Program-made: the position numbers and the translations under genes
In this document: positions 50,985 through 62,692 of the stretch, in pieces
Layout: each line of letters begins with the position of its first letter
Position numbering within the stretch: the first letter of the stretch is position 1
NCBI GenBank assembly: GCA_035236585.1
Contig: CP141130.1
Span: forward strand, 33,615,501-33,679,500
Direction of reading: 5' to 3'
DNA length: 64,000 bases
Source: Warburgia ugandensis
Taxonomy: Eukaryota > Streptophyta > Magnoliopsida > Canellales > Canellaceae
The notes under the pieces: generated by a model
Database searches by the model: none
What the model saw: only the letters and a program-made list of their open reading frames with translations
Told to the model about the DNA's origin: nothing

Positions 50985-52854
50985 GATTCCTTGGCAACAG
51001 CTCCAAAAACTTGTTGTAGCTTTAAAATTACTCGCAAGTGCACAAATCAAAGTAGTAATTGCATGGGAAATAGGTCCATAGCACGAGGAATTTCATGAAA
51101 TTTTCAATAGATTGGACCTTATTTAAGTTGCTTATCTTTTCCAAAGAGTGATGGTTTTTATTAAACTAGGAAAGTAAGTAACATGAAATTGGAAACATGC
51201 ACTAAAATAGAAACTACAACTAATGGAAACTTTATAAAATAAAGACATTGCTAGAAATTAGAAACTTTCCTAATTGACATGCACCCAATAAAAGAAACTA
51301 ATGCAAAACTAGAATGAATGAATTTAGATAACTTAAGGAAACTTTCCTAATTTAACACTTTTCTAAACCTAAAACTTTCTAAAAATGGAACTTTCTAAAA
51401 CCCAAAAAGGAAACTTTATAAAACTAAACTAATATGTAAGCAACTAATTAAAGTTTCATAACTAATATTAATCAACAAAACAAAGCAATATCTAAAGAAG
51501 AATTACCTGTATACCATGCACATGATCCATGTTATGGTGCATGGTTCATGGGATGAAAAGTACTCAAAATTCAACAAGCAAATGCTAACTAACTTGTATT
51601 ATAATAAAAGCACTTAATAAATAACTTAAAACGCTAAATGGGTTCCTAAGGAATCAAGAAAATATGATGAATAAGGTGTAGGGAGCTAAGCATGAAGATT
51701 TAATAGAAAAATTCTATATTTCTAGCACATAAGAAACTCAAATCAAACCAAGCATTGAAAGCAATTGAACTAGAACTTTTTATGCAAGAGAAAAAGTCAA
51801 GATCTAAAGTACTTAGCTACTGCAACTTCAAATAGCTTTATTGATTGAATGGGAAATACATTAGAAATAGTGCATATGATACATAGATGTAAATATGAAA
51901 ATGGTGCACTCAACAACAAATCCATTGTGATTCCTTGGCAACAGCTCCAAAAACTTGTTGTAGCTTTAAAATTACTCGCAAGTGCACAAATCAAAGTAGT
52001 AATTGCATGGGAAATAGGTCCATAGCACGAGGAATTTCATGAAATTTTCAATAGATTGGACCTTATTTAAGTTGCTTATCTTTGCCAAAGAGTGATGGTT
52101 TTTATTAAACTAGGAAAGTAAGTAACATGAAATTGGAAACATGTACTAAAATAGAAACTACAACTAATGGAAACTTTATAAAATAAAGACATTGCTAGAA
52201 ATTAGAAAATTTCCTAATTGACATGCACCCAATAAAAGAAACTAATGCAAAACTAGAATGAATGAATTTAGATAACTTAAGGAAACTTTCCTAATTTAAC
52301 ACTTTTCTAAACCTAAAACTTTCTAAAAATGGAACTTTCTAAAACCCAAAAAGGAAACTTTATAAAACTAAACTAATATGTAAGCAACTAATTAAAGTTT
52401 CATAACTAATATTAATCAACAAAACAAAGCAATATCTAAAGAAGAATTACCTGTATACCATGCACATGATCCATGTTATGGTGCATGGTTCATGGGATGA
52501 AAAGTACTCAAAATTCAACAAGCAAATGCTAACTAACTTGTATTATAATAAAAGCACTTAATAAATAACTTAAAACACTAAATGGGTTCCTAAGGAATCA
52601 AGAAAATATGATGAATAAGGTGTAGGGAGCTAAGCATGAAGATTTAATAGAAAAATTCTATATTTCTAGCACATAAGAAACTCAAATCAAACCAAGCATT
52701 GAAAGCAATTGAACTAGAACTTTTTATGCAAGAGAAAAAGTCAAGATCTAAAGTACTTAGCTACTGCAACTTCAAATAGCTTTATTGATTGAATGGGAAA
52801 TACATTAGAAATAGTGCATATGATACATAGATGTAAATATGAAAATGGTGCACT
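50967..52854 (-). repeat. 944-bp direct tandem duplication over primer site and LTR start
   Basis: Unit 1 is 50967-51910 and unit 2 is 51911-52854, with an exact offset of 944 bp at several landmarks (for example TAGCTTTAAAATTACTCGC at 51017 and 51961). By eye I find only about four base differences. Each unit holds the inner end of the leader, the primer site and the first ~0.9 kb of LTR. The join has almost no homology (about 1 bp). Confidence 0.95.
50985..51011 (-). other. Primer binding site of element E (tRNA-Asp type)
   Basis: The minus strand reads TTTTTGGAGCTGTTGCCAAG, matching the Athila-class site with a few substitutions, next to the LTR at 51012. A second copy is at about 51929-51955, created by the tandem duplication. 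Confidence 0.8.
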
Positions 52855-54475
52855 TTTCCTAAGCCTAGAACTTGATTCTAATCAAAGCTAAAATACTCTC
52901 CAATGCTCTTAAACTAAACTTAGATAATATGTAAGTAAGACCCAAGAGAGGATTAAGAGAATGGATTCCTGGAATGATGGAAGTAGTTAAGGTAAAAGAC
53001 ACCTGGAACTAGATCCAAATTCAAGTAAAAATGCAGAAATCATGGATGAAAATCAAGGATTCAAGCTCTTTCTTCTCTTGACTATCACTAACATAGAACA
53101 AATAACTTGGATCTTAGATGAATAAGAAAGACAAACTAATAATATTGAAGCAAAGATTCAAGGGAAAACAAAGAAGATCTATGTGTTAAGAATTAAAGAA
53201 GCAAAACAAGAACTACTAACAATAAAACAAGGATTGAAAGCAAAGTACTAGCTTGAAATTGAAGTGCAAAAATAAGAGAAAATGTATAAGAATCCAAAGA
53301 AAGAGTAGACCAAAAGAAAGTTCAATTCCAAAGCTCCAAGGATCAAGATAGATTGTTTCTTTCAAGGTTTTCTCACAAAACCTCTACTTGGGGGGAAAAA
53401 ATGTGGCATTCATGGAGCTTTATAGATGGCTAGATTTCCAATTGAATAAAACTTATTTTAGGAAAGGAAAATAGATCTAGATCTAGATCTAGGGTTTCAA
53501 TGAGGGAAAATTAGGTGGAGAGTGAGGTAGGGGAATGAGGTGAACAAGATGGCATCATGTTAAGTTAAGGAGTCTACCATGTATTTAGAAAGAGGGGAAG
53601 GTGTCGTGGAGGCCCTTCCCTTCTAAATACATGGTTTGCTGTTGGAAAAAAGAAAAATGGAAAGCAAAAAAGATAGGGAAAAATGGAAAATTAGCTAGGG
53701 TTTTGAGGTGTTTTGGGTGTGAACTAGAATTAGGGGTTTCCCTATTAGGAAACCACCTAACATGACAACCACGCATGGGGGAGTGTCACTTTTCAAGATG
53801 ATCCTTCCCTCCTTCTAGTAAAAATAACAGAACCCTAGATTAGGTGGAGGAAAAAGATGAAAAATAGAAATGAAAAGTGGGGTCTTCTCTCTTGATTGGT
53901 TCACCTAGGCATAATCATCTTACCATTTTCAAATATCTCTCAAAACCTTTCAATTATCCTTTGAAAATCACATTTTTAACCTAGGATAATTAACTGAATT
54001 GCTCACCCAATTGTGTGACTCCATGTGGCTTGATGCCTCACTTTGACAGCTCATTCCTTGATTACTTGAGTGGCTAATTCCCTTGGCTTCAAAGTTTGAA
54101 TGGCTTAGGTTTCTTTGTTAAACTATGAAACCTCATGTGTGGCTCCAATTCTCATTCAAAGTGGTGGAATTGCGTGGCTTTTTGCATGGACCATCTTAAT
54201 CACCTTTGATGCTTCACATTACATTCTACTTTCCCTATGATGGCCTTGGATTGATGCCATTTAGGCTTTGGTTTGATCAATTAATCTTGATCTTCAATTC
54301 TAATTGCCATCAACTCAACCTTTGGATCACCATCTCAACACCTATAAAATATGAAAAACACAAATTAAATCCTAGAAAACTATGAAAATTCACATACTTA
54401 CTTTGGACTAGCTCCATAACTTGTGAAATATCATACTTTTAAGTTATTAGGTCAAAAGTGAATGTGTTACTAATG
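51012..54475 (-). repeat. 5' LTR of element E (with internal duplication, outer end damaged)
   Basis: Starts TGTTGTAGCTTTAAAATTAC and is colinear with 40145-42826 after removing one duplication unit. Near 54470 the sequence jumps from GTGTTAC to TAATGGGTGCTTATA, so much of the last ~100 bp of the LTR is missing. CTATAAAG at 53418-53425 (minus strand) matches the TATA-like site of the other LTR. Short frames inside are not genes. Confidence 0.82.
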
Positions 54476-55436
54476 GGTGCTTATAGAAGTGGTGGTTTAC
54501 TCTTTGTAATCTTGTTAAGATGTAATCCTAAGGTGAAGATTTAAGGGATTTAATGCCATGAATCTTAAGAAGTTTTGTCCTCAGGAAACTGTAGCTTGTG
54601 GAGACCTTTTTTAAGTGAAAAATCATAGATCTCCATGTGTTTTTAACATGGAAATTTTTGTGGAATTTGGGTTTAGAAAGTGATTAACTTATGGAAGGAT
54701 TTTGATAGGCTAAGACTTATAAAGAGGGATAGGAATAGAAATCCTAGAGTGGAACTAGAAAGGGGTAGATGGCATAGAGATGGTTGACATATTAAGGTGG
54801 GAGGCGCCACCTTTTTAGGAAGTGCATCTCCCCCCTTGTAAAAGTGTTAAAAACCCTAATGAGATGGTAAGTGGAGAGAGATGGGAAGAGAGAGGAAGAT
54901 GGGGAATGGACTCTTCCTTGATTGGTCCACCTTGCGTGCTATCTTTTCTTATTGATTATCATCCAAATTCCTTCTAATATCCCTTGAATTTCGCTTTTCT
55001 TAACCTCGGATAAATGCTTGAAAATGCCCTCCAATTGTGTGGCTCCATGTGTATGGCTTATTTTGCTTGGTGGCTCTCTTTGATGGCTTGAGTGGTTAAG
55101 TCTCTTGACTTTAAGGTTTGAATGGCTTGGCTTCCTTAAGTTTCCCTGTAAGATTAGGAAACCACAAGCATGGCTCCATTCCCATGCAAAGTGGTGGAAT
55201 TGCATAACTTTTTTCATGGACCATTTTAGTCACCTTTGATCCTTCCCATTGCCTTCTTGCATACCTCAAGATGATCTTAAACCTTGATTTAGCTTTAAAA
55301 TGTTGAAATTTAGATCTTTGGCTTTCTTTTGATCTTGATCATCAAATCTCATCTCACTTGATCTCGGCCATTGGATCATCTTCTCAACACCTACAAAAGA
55401 GTAAAAACCATAATCAAATCCTAGAAACTTATGATT
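54476..55436 (-). repeat. LTR fragment (Athila-like, minus orientation), probable part of F
   Basis: Contains the LTR landmarks GGAGGCGCCACCTTTTTAGG, CCAATTGTGTGGCTCCATGT and CACCTACAAAAGAGTAAAAA in the order seen in D and E. It stops at 55436 within the LTR, where another LTR end begins. It may be the continuation of 39981-40144 across element E. Minus-strand frames here are not genes. Confidence 0.6.
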
Positions 55437-56892
55437 TAGTGTAGCTTTAAAATTACTTGCAAGTGTACATATCAAATTAGTATTGCAGGTTAGAGAGGTT
55501 GAACAAATGAGGAATCTTGTATTCTAAATGAACTTACATAAAGTTCTTAACTTCATCCAAAGAGAGAGATTGAATTGAATTGAATTTAAACTAGGAAAGT
55601 AAATGCATGAAATTAGAAATTATAATTAAAGGAAACTTGATAAAATTAAAACTAAGCAATGGAGTTTGAAACTAACCTAACTAACATGCACTTAACAAAA
55701 GAAACTAATTCAAAACAAGCATGAATTAAGCTAAGCAACTAACTTAAGGAAACTACTTAAAAAGGAAACTTTCCTAATCTAACACTTTCCTAAACCAGAA
55801 ACATTCTAAAAATGAAACTTTGTAAAATTCCAAAAAAAAAATAAAATTCTAAACCTAAAATATGATTCCAAAAAAATAATTAACAACTACTAAAACAAGA
55901 TTAAGAAGCTAAATTAACTAAAAATCAAAGAGGAAATTAACGTAGTACCATGTGCATTGTGTGCATGGTTCATAGGTTGAAAGATAGCTAGATTTGATGC
56001 TTTAAATGCAAACTAACATGCAAGCTAAGTAATGAACTCGATAAACAACCTAAAAAGCTAAGTGGTTTCCTAAGGATTCATGCAATTGTTTATTAGATCC
56101 TTTAATTATTTTTCATGATAGTTCACTTTAGATTCATCAATTATGGTCACCTTTGCACCCTAGAACAATCTATGGATCATGCGCATGGTACTAGGTCACT
56201 TTCCCCTTTGGTTTTTGCTTAGTTTAGTTTCTTAATTTGGTTTTAGTAGTAGTTAATTCATTGTTTATATCTTATTTTAGGTTTATAAAGTTTTCATTTT
56301 GATTTTTGGAAAGTTCCGTCTTTAGAATGTTTTAGGATTTAGAAAGTGTCCAATTTAGAAAGTCTTTTTAATGGTAATTTCCATTCACATGCATGTTGCT
56401 AATTTCTTTTTCAAGCTTTATATATATTATTAGATTTTTTATTTTATTTTTAACATGTTAGTTTAGTGTTAGAAAATTTCTTAATTTGGTTTTAGAAAGT
56501 TTCTAATTCTAGTTTAGGAAAGTGTTAATTTTGAAAAGTTTTCATCTTAGTAGTTTCCTGAGTTTAGGTTTTATAGATTAGTTCATGCTTGTTTTGAATT
56601 AGTTTCCTTTAGTTAAATGCATGTTAGCTAGGTAAGTTTGGATTCTAATTGCTTAGCTTTAGTTTTTAGTAAGTTTCTTTTAATTCTAGTTTCTAATTCC
56701 ATACATGTTTGCATTTCATGTTCCTTTAAATTCTTAGTTTGATCAAAACTCTTTCTCATTGGCTGAAGTTATATGATTTAAATAAAATATAATTCATTTC
56801 AAATCTATAAGATTCCTTGTGGGATCAACCTCACTTGTGTAAACCTACTACAATTGATGTGTGCGCTTGTGAGTAATTTTAAAGCTACACCA
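55437..56892. repeat. Head-to-head inverted pair of LTR ends
   Basis: 55437 to about 56085 is the end part of an Athila-like LTR in minus orientation (TAGTGTAGCTTTAAAATTAC). About 56090-56892 is the same end part in plus orientation, closing with AATTTTAAAGCTACACCA. The two arms share the LTR landmarks in mirror order and so form a long imperfect inverted repeat with almost no spacer. Confidence 0.75.
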
Positions 56893-57909
56893 ACTCTTGT
56901 TGATTTATTTCCAATCCTCTTGCTCTTACTCTCATGATTTCTTTTTAGGTTTCACATCCATGATATCAGATATTAGTTTAAGATTATTGGAGTGTGTTTA
57001 AGATTTTCTTTGAATCAAGTTCTAGGCATTAGAATAGTGCACAACTTTTAGCTTTGTTCTCTATGTACGAGCAATTCATATACCAAATTCCATTTAATAA
57101 AATTTATGATTCATGAAAAGTTTCTTTTGGTTATTTCCATGCTTGAAGTTCATTAATTTTCTAGTTTTATGATCATGTTTCATGCCTTGAATCCAGGAGT
57201 TCATACATCTTATTTGCTTGATTCATTAGGAACCCATTTAGCTTTTTAGTTAACTAAGATACTATTTTAATTAGATTCCATGTTAGCAAGTTTTAATTCA
57301 TGCATTCTGGCCATGTTCTCACTCATGAACCATGTGCACAACTCCATGGGTCATGCACATGGTAATTGGGTGACTTTCCTTTAAGTGGTTTGTTGTTCCC
57401 TTGTTTCATGATGGTTTAGCAATACTTGTTTACTTAGTTGCACCTTAGTTTAACTTTAGTAAGTTCTTTAGTTAATTGCACCTTAGTTTAGCGTTAGTAA
57501 ATTTCTTTATTTAGTTTTAGAAATTTTAGGATTAGGGTAGTATTAGTTTGGGAAAGTGTCATTTTTAGTAAGTTTCTTTAAGTAAAGTTTCCTAGATTCA
57601 TTGATTCTAGTTTTGCATTAGTTTCTCTCATTGAATGCATGTTAGTTAGGAAAGTTTCTAATTCCATTAAATATTTTTATTTTTAGAATTTTTCTTTAGT
57701 AGTAGTTTCTAATTTTATGCATGTCACTCATTCCATGTTGTTTAAATTCCTAGTTTAATCAAAACCCTCTTTCTTCGGCTAAGATAAGCAACTGAAATGA
57801 GATCCAATCAATTGAAAGTTCCATGAGATTCCTTATGGGATTGACCTCTCTCATATGCAAATTACTACATTGATTCATGCACTTGCAAGTAATTTTAAAA
57901 CTTACACCA
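56893..57909 (+). repeat. LTR fragment (Athila-like, plus orientation)
   Basis: About 1 kb of LTR end sequence closing with AATTTTAAAACTTACACCA. Landmarks AATCAAGTTCTAGGCATTAG and GAACCATGTGCACAACTCC match the LTRs of A (plus) and E (minus). No internal sequence follows. Confidence 0.75.
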
Positions 57910-58399
57910 GCTCAGGTGGCTTAGGTGGTTTTCATGGCTTGAAATCTCATGTAAAGGTGGTGGAATTCTACTACCTTTTTCCACGGATTTTGCATGGGCC
58001 CATTTCTAATCATCTTGACTTTTACCAATTGTTTTTAGAACCCATATCCTTGCCCTAGAATTATCCTAACACTTACTTGAACTTTGAAATGATAAAAAAT
58101 GTGTCTCAACCTCTCTGAGTTGATCTGAATCATCGGTTATCATCTAAAGAGATCTAGACCACTGGATCATCCTTTTAACACCTACATAAGATTAAAATAC
58201 TATTTAGTACTTAGAAAATTACGATAAATCACATACTTACTCTGGATTAGCATATGCACATGCAAATTATCATATTTTTATATTATCAGTTTAGAAATGC
58301 ATGTGTCATGAATTTTGGAAAAAAAACCTAAAATAAAGCCCTATAATCTATGGCACATGCACTGCTAATTGCTTACCTTAATGCAAAATAAACTTCTCA
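57910..58399 (-). repeat. LTR fragment (Athila-like, minus orientation)
   Basis: About 490 bp corresponding to the own-sense beginning of an LTR. It ends TAATGCAAAATAAACTTCTCA, compared with ATACAAAATCAAACACTTATCA-like ends in E and D. It repeats landmarks already present at 55200-55430, so it comes from a different LTR copy. Confidence 0.65.
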
Positions 58400-58990
58400 A
58401 GAGTGGCCTAACATGATCAACATGCACCACAATATCTCACAGATATCATTGATCATGTGCATTGATCCCCGTGGGTGGTTAATCAGCTACACCTAGAGCA
58501 ATCCCCATTCTAACTATTCTTCCAAAAGCTCATCCCAAATTGGTATGAATCATAATCTCAGACAGTAGGAGCTAGGTACTCCTCTTAGCATAGGGTCTCA
58601 GGCCTTATAGCTATGCAAAGTAAGCTCGCATCTGGGGAGCCCACCCACTCAACTTGTATACTACTAAGTGATCCCCCAAAACATTTATCAAATCTCAAAA
58701 GGCCTTACACCTACTATGGGAGTGCTTGCCTAAGGGTAGACCTTCTCAAGAAACCTATCAAGAGATTCCCCAAATATCAAATCAAATACATCAGAAGGCC
58801 TTACAACTACTCAATGGGTGCTTGCCTAAGGGTTGACCTTCTTGAGCCACCTATAGAGCGGTCCCTCAAATATTAAATCAAATACATCACAGGCCTTATA
58901 TGTGCTCTAAGAGTGATTAGCTAAATCCCAATCAATCTACAAAGTGTGCTCTAAATCAAGTGTTTGATAACATGTTGAAAAAGACTCAAA
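58400..58990. repeat. ~96-100 bp tandem repeat array
   Basis: AGGCCTTA blocks recur at 58601, 58701, 58797 and 58892, with CTTGCCTAAGGGT.GACCTTCT and ATCAAATACATCA landmarks in each of the later units. The unit of 96 bp is a multiple of three, so a chance frame (58613-58876) shows a repeated peptide with GSACLRVDLL and GACLRVDLL. I do not think it is a gene. The 200 bp before the array are unassigned. Confidence 0.7.
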
Positions 58991-59499
58991 ACTTCTAAAC
59001 TTACTACCCATAGGCAAGATTCTCAAAATGGGATGTATTGAGTCTAATGATGATCATTTGAGAGGATGTGTTCCTCTATTGCTGAGTCCTTTATCTAAAA
59101 GGCTCTTGAGAAGGCCGGTAATGATCAATATATTTGCCTAAGGAGTAACGGGTGATGCAGGGAGATAGTTTGCTACTTTAAAGCGGAGGTATTAGGTAGC
59201 TCAACAGTATTTGAAATGGGTTTATAGGCTAAAGAGGTGTGTTATTTGCAAGGGTAAGTACCTGAACATTAGTAGATGCCATAGTAGAGGCAATGGTATC
59301 AACAGCCACCATTATAGTAGAAATATTTTAGATACTTGACCGTGGTGAGTCGGTGCATTTCTTTAAAGACTATTCTAGAGGACAACAAGTCAAACAGTTT
59401 GACATTAGGATCAAGGAAGAGATGGCCCCACCTTAGTAGTGATGAGTTTCTATTATTACATTGAGGTAAGCATAAGTTCAAACTAGATGGTGGAGAGTA

Positions 59500-59745
59500 T
59501 TTTCTAGATTATTAGTAGGCATGTTATGATTTATCTTTGAATACAGGGCCCATCTTGCTTAGACATGCCTAGATGTGTTATCCTTTAGATTGGGTATTAT
59601 GACTTCAGGAAGAAAGTTACTGGAGGTTAATGAGTACTTTTAAGAGGCACCTATGAACCTAATAAGAGAGACATGATGAACGATGATCTCATCCTATTTG
59701 ATATGGTAGATTATGATGTCATCTTTGGAATGGATTGGCTGATCC
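59500..59745 (+). pseudogene. Retropepsin-like protease relic (element T)
   Basis: 59682-59741 reads DDLILFDMVDYDVIFGMDWL, the hallmark end of the Ty3/gypsy protease domain (canonical DMVDFDVILGMDWL). Upstream, ACYDLSLNTGPILL and TSGRKLLEVNEYF fit the preceding part in shifting frames. A stop follows a few codons after the motif. It would have cut the polyprotein. Confidence 0.85.
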
Positions 59746-59929
59746 CTTCTTGAAGGTAATGATGTATATTTCAAAGGGTGCTAAGTTTTATTTCTTGTTG
59801 CATGACAATGGAGGATCATTAGCTACCATAGATTGAGTGCAAGATGATGTGCAAGAGTTTGTCATCTTGCTTGAGGAGTTTTCATGATATTGTCATAAGA
59901 GAATGATTTCAGATATAGTATTATTTACC

Positions 59930-60420
59930 CAAAATACTACATGGGATGGCCCAACGGAGCTGGCAAAGCTCCAACTATATAAGCTATTAATAAGGACTTT
60001 AACAAACCTAGAGTAGTTTTCTTCATGAGAAGAGAGATCTTTGTTACTACGCGTAGATTGTCGTTTGTTTGATAGTACTGCAGTAGAGAACTGATATTCT
60101 TAATCGTATATTGACGATCTATTTGATCAACTAAGGATGGTGCATGGTGTTTGCGGAGATTGAATTGAGGTATGGTTATAACCAGCTTAGGATTTTGAGT
60201 ATGACATCTTTAAGATGATTTTTCTTGAACTCATTATGATTGTTATGAGTTCTAGATGGTATTAATTGGGGAAACCAATACACTGACAGAATGTATGAAT
60301 ATAATGGATTGAATCCTCAAATGTTAATTGGATGAGCCATGATTGTTTTAATAGATAGTATTGCCGTATACTTCATAAACAGAGAGGAGCACAAGGAATC
60401 CTTGTGCATTAATTTATAAT
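59930..60420 (+). pseudogene. Reverse transcriptase relic (element T)
   Basis: Pieces in order: GPTELAKLQLYKLL (about 59955-59995; canonical MAPAELKELKVQLQELL), VDCRLF...VEN and IDDLFDQLR (60110-60136; canonical RIDDLFDQLRGA), then VLIDSIAVYFINREEHKES (60345-60400; canonical VFIDDILVYSKSREEHEEH). The catalytic IDDI is IDSI, so the second Asp is lost. Several stops and frameshifts separate the pieces. Confidence 0.87.
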
Positions 60421-61318
60421 GTTTAAGGACTTATCATTTGTTGCGAGCATCTATAGCATGAGTTATGGTCAGAGGAAGTAAATTTCCTTTATTGCAATAC
60501 CTTGAATGATAAAGAGGTAGTTATTGAGATGGTGATGGGCTAACATTAGCCAAACTAGTGATTGAGGTTTATAGTTCCTTAGTCTTATGAACTACTAGCG
60601 CCGATAATTGAGTTTCACCAGGATATCAGTAATGTATAATATTATGCGAGATTTTTCTCTTATGGGTAATCAAAATTCGATTTACAATCTATACTTGTGA
60701 GTATCTGATGAGGGCGACCTAAGAGGGCGGCCGATGAGGGCAGGTACAAGAGGCACTAGCAAGCTTCTAGGTGGTGAGCTTCTAGGTGGCAGGCTTCTAG
60801 GGGTTTATAGTATGATTGTATTGTAGATTAGTTTTCATTGGCATAGAGTGTCTGTTGGTGAGTTGAGATACACTAGTTTTGACTAGTATATGATTGATAA
60901 TGGGTGAGCTGATGTGCTCTATAATAGATTCAGCATAGATTTTCCTATTGATAAGCTAATGCACTTTGATATAAACTTGGCATAGAATCATTGATATATG
61001 AATTCAAATGCATTGATTTTTATTGATACGGTGATTTTAACAATATAAAAGTTGTGTACAAATAATTAACCCTTTGATGAGAGATGGGTTCATGTTAATT
61101 GGATTATATGTGGTGATGGCACATTCTAATTGAATTATGAGTTAGTTGATATGAAATGATTTATCATTTAGCTATTTATATGTAAATTGAAATATGAGGA
61201 GATGACATGATGTGAAATTGTCTATTTATAGATGTTAATTCTAACAATTTTTGGTATGATATGTGGATCTTGGGATATGAGGATATTTTGGAATTATTTG
61301 AAAAATAACATGGAAAGA
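60421..61318 (+). other. Element T, decayed 3' part of the internal region
   Basis: Expected to hold RNase H, integrase and chromodomain, but I recognise none of them. It contains a GC-richer patch near 60715-60795 with two copies of GAGCTTCTAGGTGG-like sequence. No frame of note on the plus strand. Confidence 0.5.
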
Positions 61319-61353
61319 ATTTTGAGGACGAAATTCCTATAAGGAGGGAAGAA
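61319..61353 (+). other. Polypurine tract and end of pol frame, element T
   Basis: GAGGACGAAATTCCTATAAGGA followed by GGGAAGAA and TGTAACATCGC. Same signature as B on the opposite strand (33544-33575). Confidence 0.9.
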
Positions 61354-61647
61354 TGTAACATCGCACAAAAAAAAAGCCTAAATAGAAGGGGGGTCAGATT
61401 TGATACTGGCACCTCCCCCTCTCATTAAGCGAATGCGACAAACGTCAGGTCTGTCTTCCCGACAGCAATAGAAAAAAAAAATAATAATAAAAAAAGCAGA
61501 AAACCGATGAAGAGGAAACCCAGTGGGGAAGGAAGAGGAGGAGAGAAGAAGAAGGGGAAGAAGAGGAGACTGAAGGAGAAGAGATGAGGAGGAGGAGGAG
61601 AGAGGAAAGGGAAACCGACACACATTGAAACCCTAGATTGCCCCGGC

Positions 61648-61664
61648 GAGAGAGAGAGAGAGAG
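61648..61664 (+). repeat. Short (GA)n microsatellite
   Basis: 17-bp GA run in the LTR of element T. Confidence 0.9.
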
Positions 61665-61690
61665 CAAGCTGAGGGAGAAGCTGTCGGGCA

Positions 61691-61692
<2 letters not shown>

Positions 61693-61748
<56 letters not shown>
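61693..61748 (+). repeat. (GA)28 microsatellite
   Basis: Uninterrupted 56-bp GA run in the LTR of element T. Confidence 0.97.
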
Positions 61749-61751
<3 letters not shown>

Positions 61752-62692
61752 GTGTGGGAAAACAAGGGTTTTCCTGGGTCATCGGAGTTTCAAGCCATCG
61801 CCGGAGAAGATGCCGGCTCGGATGATGATCTGACCGGTGATTTTTTTCAGCACGTTGAGCCAAACAAAACCCCCAAGGTTATTGGGGGATCCAACATGAT
61901 CTTGATCGTCGATTGAAAAGGGGAACATTGCACAGCTAAGGTAGGAGGTTTCGCGACTAATCTGAAACAATCCAACCCATCCAATGGTGGAAAATGCATG
62001 AAAATGTAGCTAGAAGGTGAGATCTACAAAACTCAATTCGTGAATTTTGATTTTTGGATAAATCAATACAGTGTTACACGCGATCTAAGTTTAGGGACGA
62101 TCTAGCTGTCCATTTTCAAATCAAAACTTAGGGATAGGTAATTAGGTGCCGAATGTTAGCCAAACCTAACTGAGATTGTCAATCTAGGCTGAAAATCGAT
62201 CGAACAATCTTAGTCGTCCAATCGAGTACTGTTCACATAGTAACTTTGTGATATATGATCGTCGATCAGACACCACAGATGAGTTCCTCGTCATAAAAAG
62301 ATGATAGGATGACTAGAAGTATATGAATTTGAAGTGAAACAGATTGGATGATTTAGGCCGTCCGATATCTCACTATTCAAGCAGACACCTTATGATGTTA
62401 GATGAATGATTTGAGGTCACAAATGGATTCTTGAACCCTGAATTAGCTTAAATATAATATAAAGTATGGAAAATAACATCCAGCTCCAACCCAAGAGTTG
62501 ATCTAGATAGGAATCATGGGTTCAGACCACTGAACAGTGAAAGTGACTTACAGTCGCTTAAGAAGAGTAATGGATAGCCAATCCAGGTCCAATGGCATGG
62601 ATTGGAAATCCAGTAACTGGTTTCCATTAAATTAGCTATCAACCAATAACTAATGAAGCACCTTTTGTACGATAATGAACACTGCCACTTTG

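Larger units (their letters stand above)
40145..54475 (-). mobile_element. Element E: near-complete Athila-like Ty3/gypsy pseudo-element
   Basis: The minus strand carries 5' LTR (51012 to ~54475, with a 944-bp duplication), tRNA-Asp-like primer site, leader, gag, protease, RT, RNase H, integrase, 3' untranslated region, polypurine tract (42827-42840) and 3' LTR (40145-42826). Domain order is that of Athila polyproteins. Several frames stay open for 60-125 codons, so it is better preserved than A or C, but stops, frameshifts and a lost RT catalytic residue make it inactive. The right end is uncertain, because the 5' LTR lacks its expected terminal part; target duplications (GGAGG against GAAGT) are not convincing. 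Confidence 0.88.

Noticed and set aside
40145..54475. Element E as an active retrotransposon
   Set aside because: Stops and frameshifts in gag-pol, FMDH in RT, a changed RNase H catalytic residue, and damaged 5' LTR.
58601..58990. Possible CRISPR-like array
   Set aside because: Units are 96-100 bp, diverged along their whole length and lack a constant repeat with unique spacers; plant nuclear context makes CRISPR implausible.
61378..61916. Several frames around the GA tracts
   Set aside because: Low-complexity products of purine-rich LTR sequence in element T; open on both strands at once.
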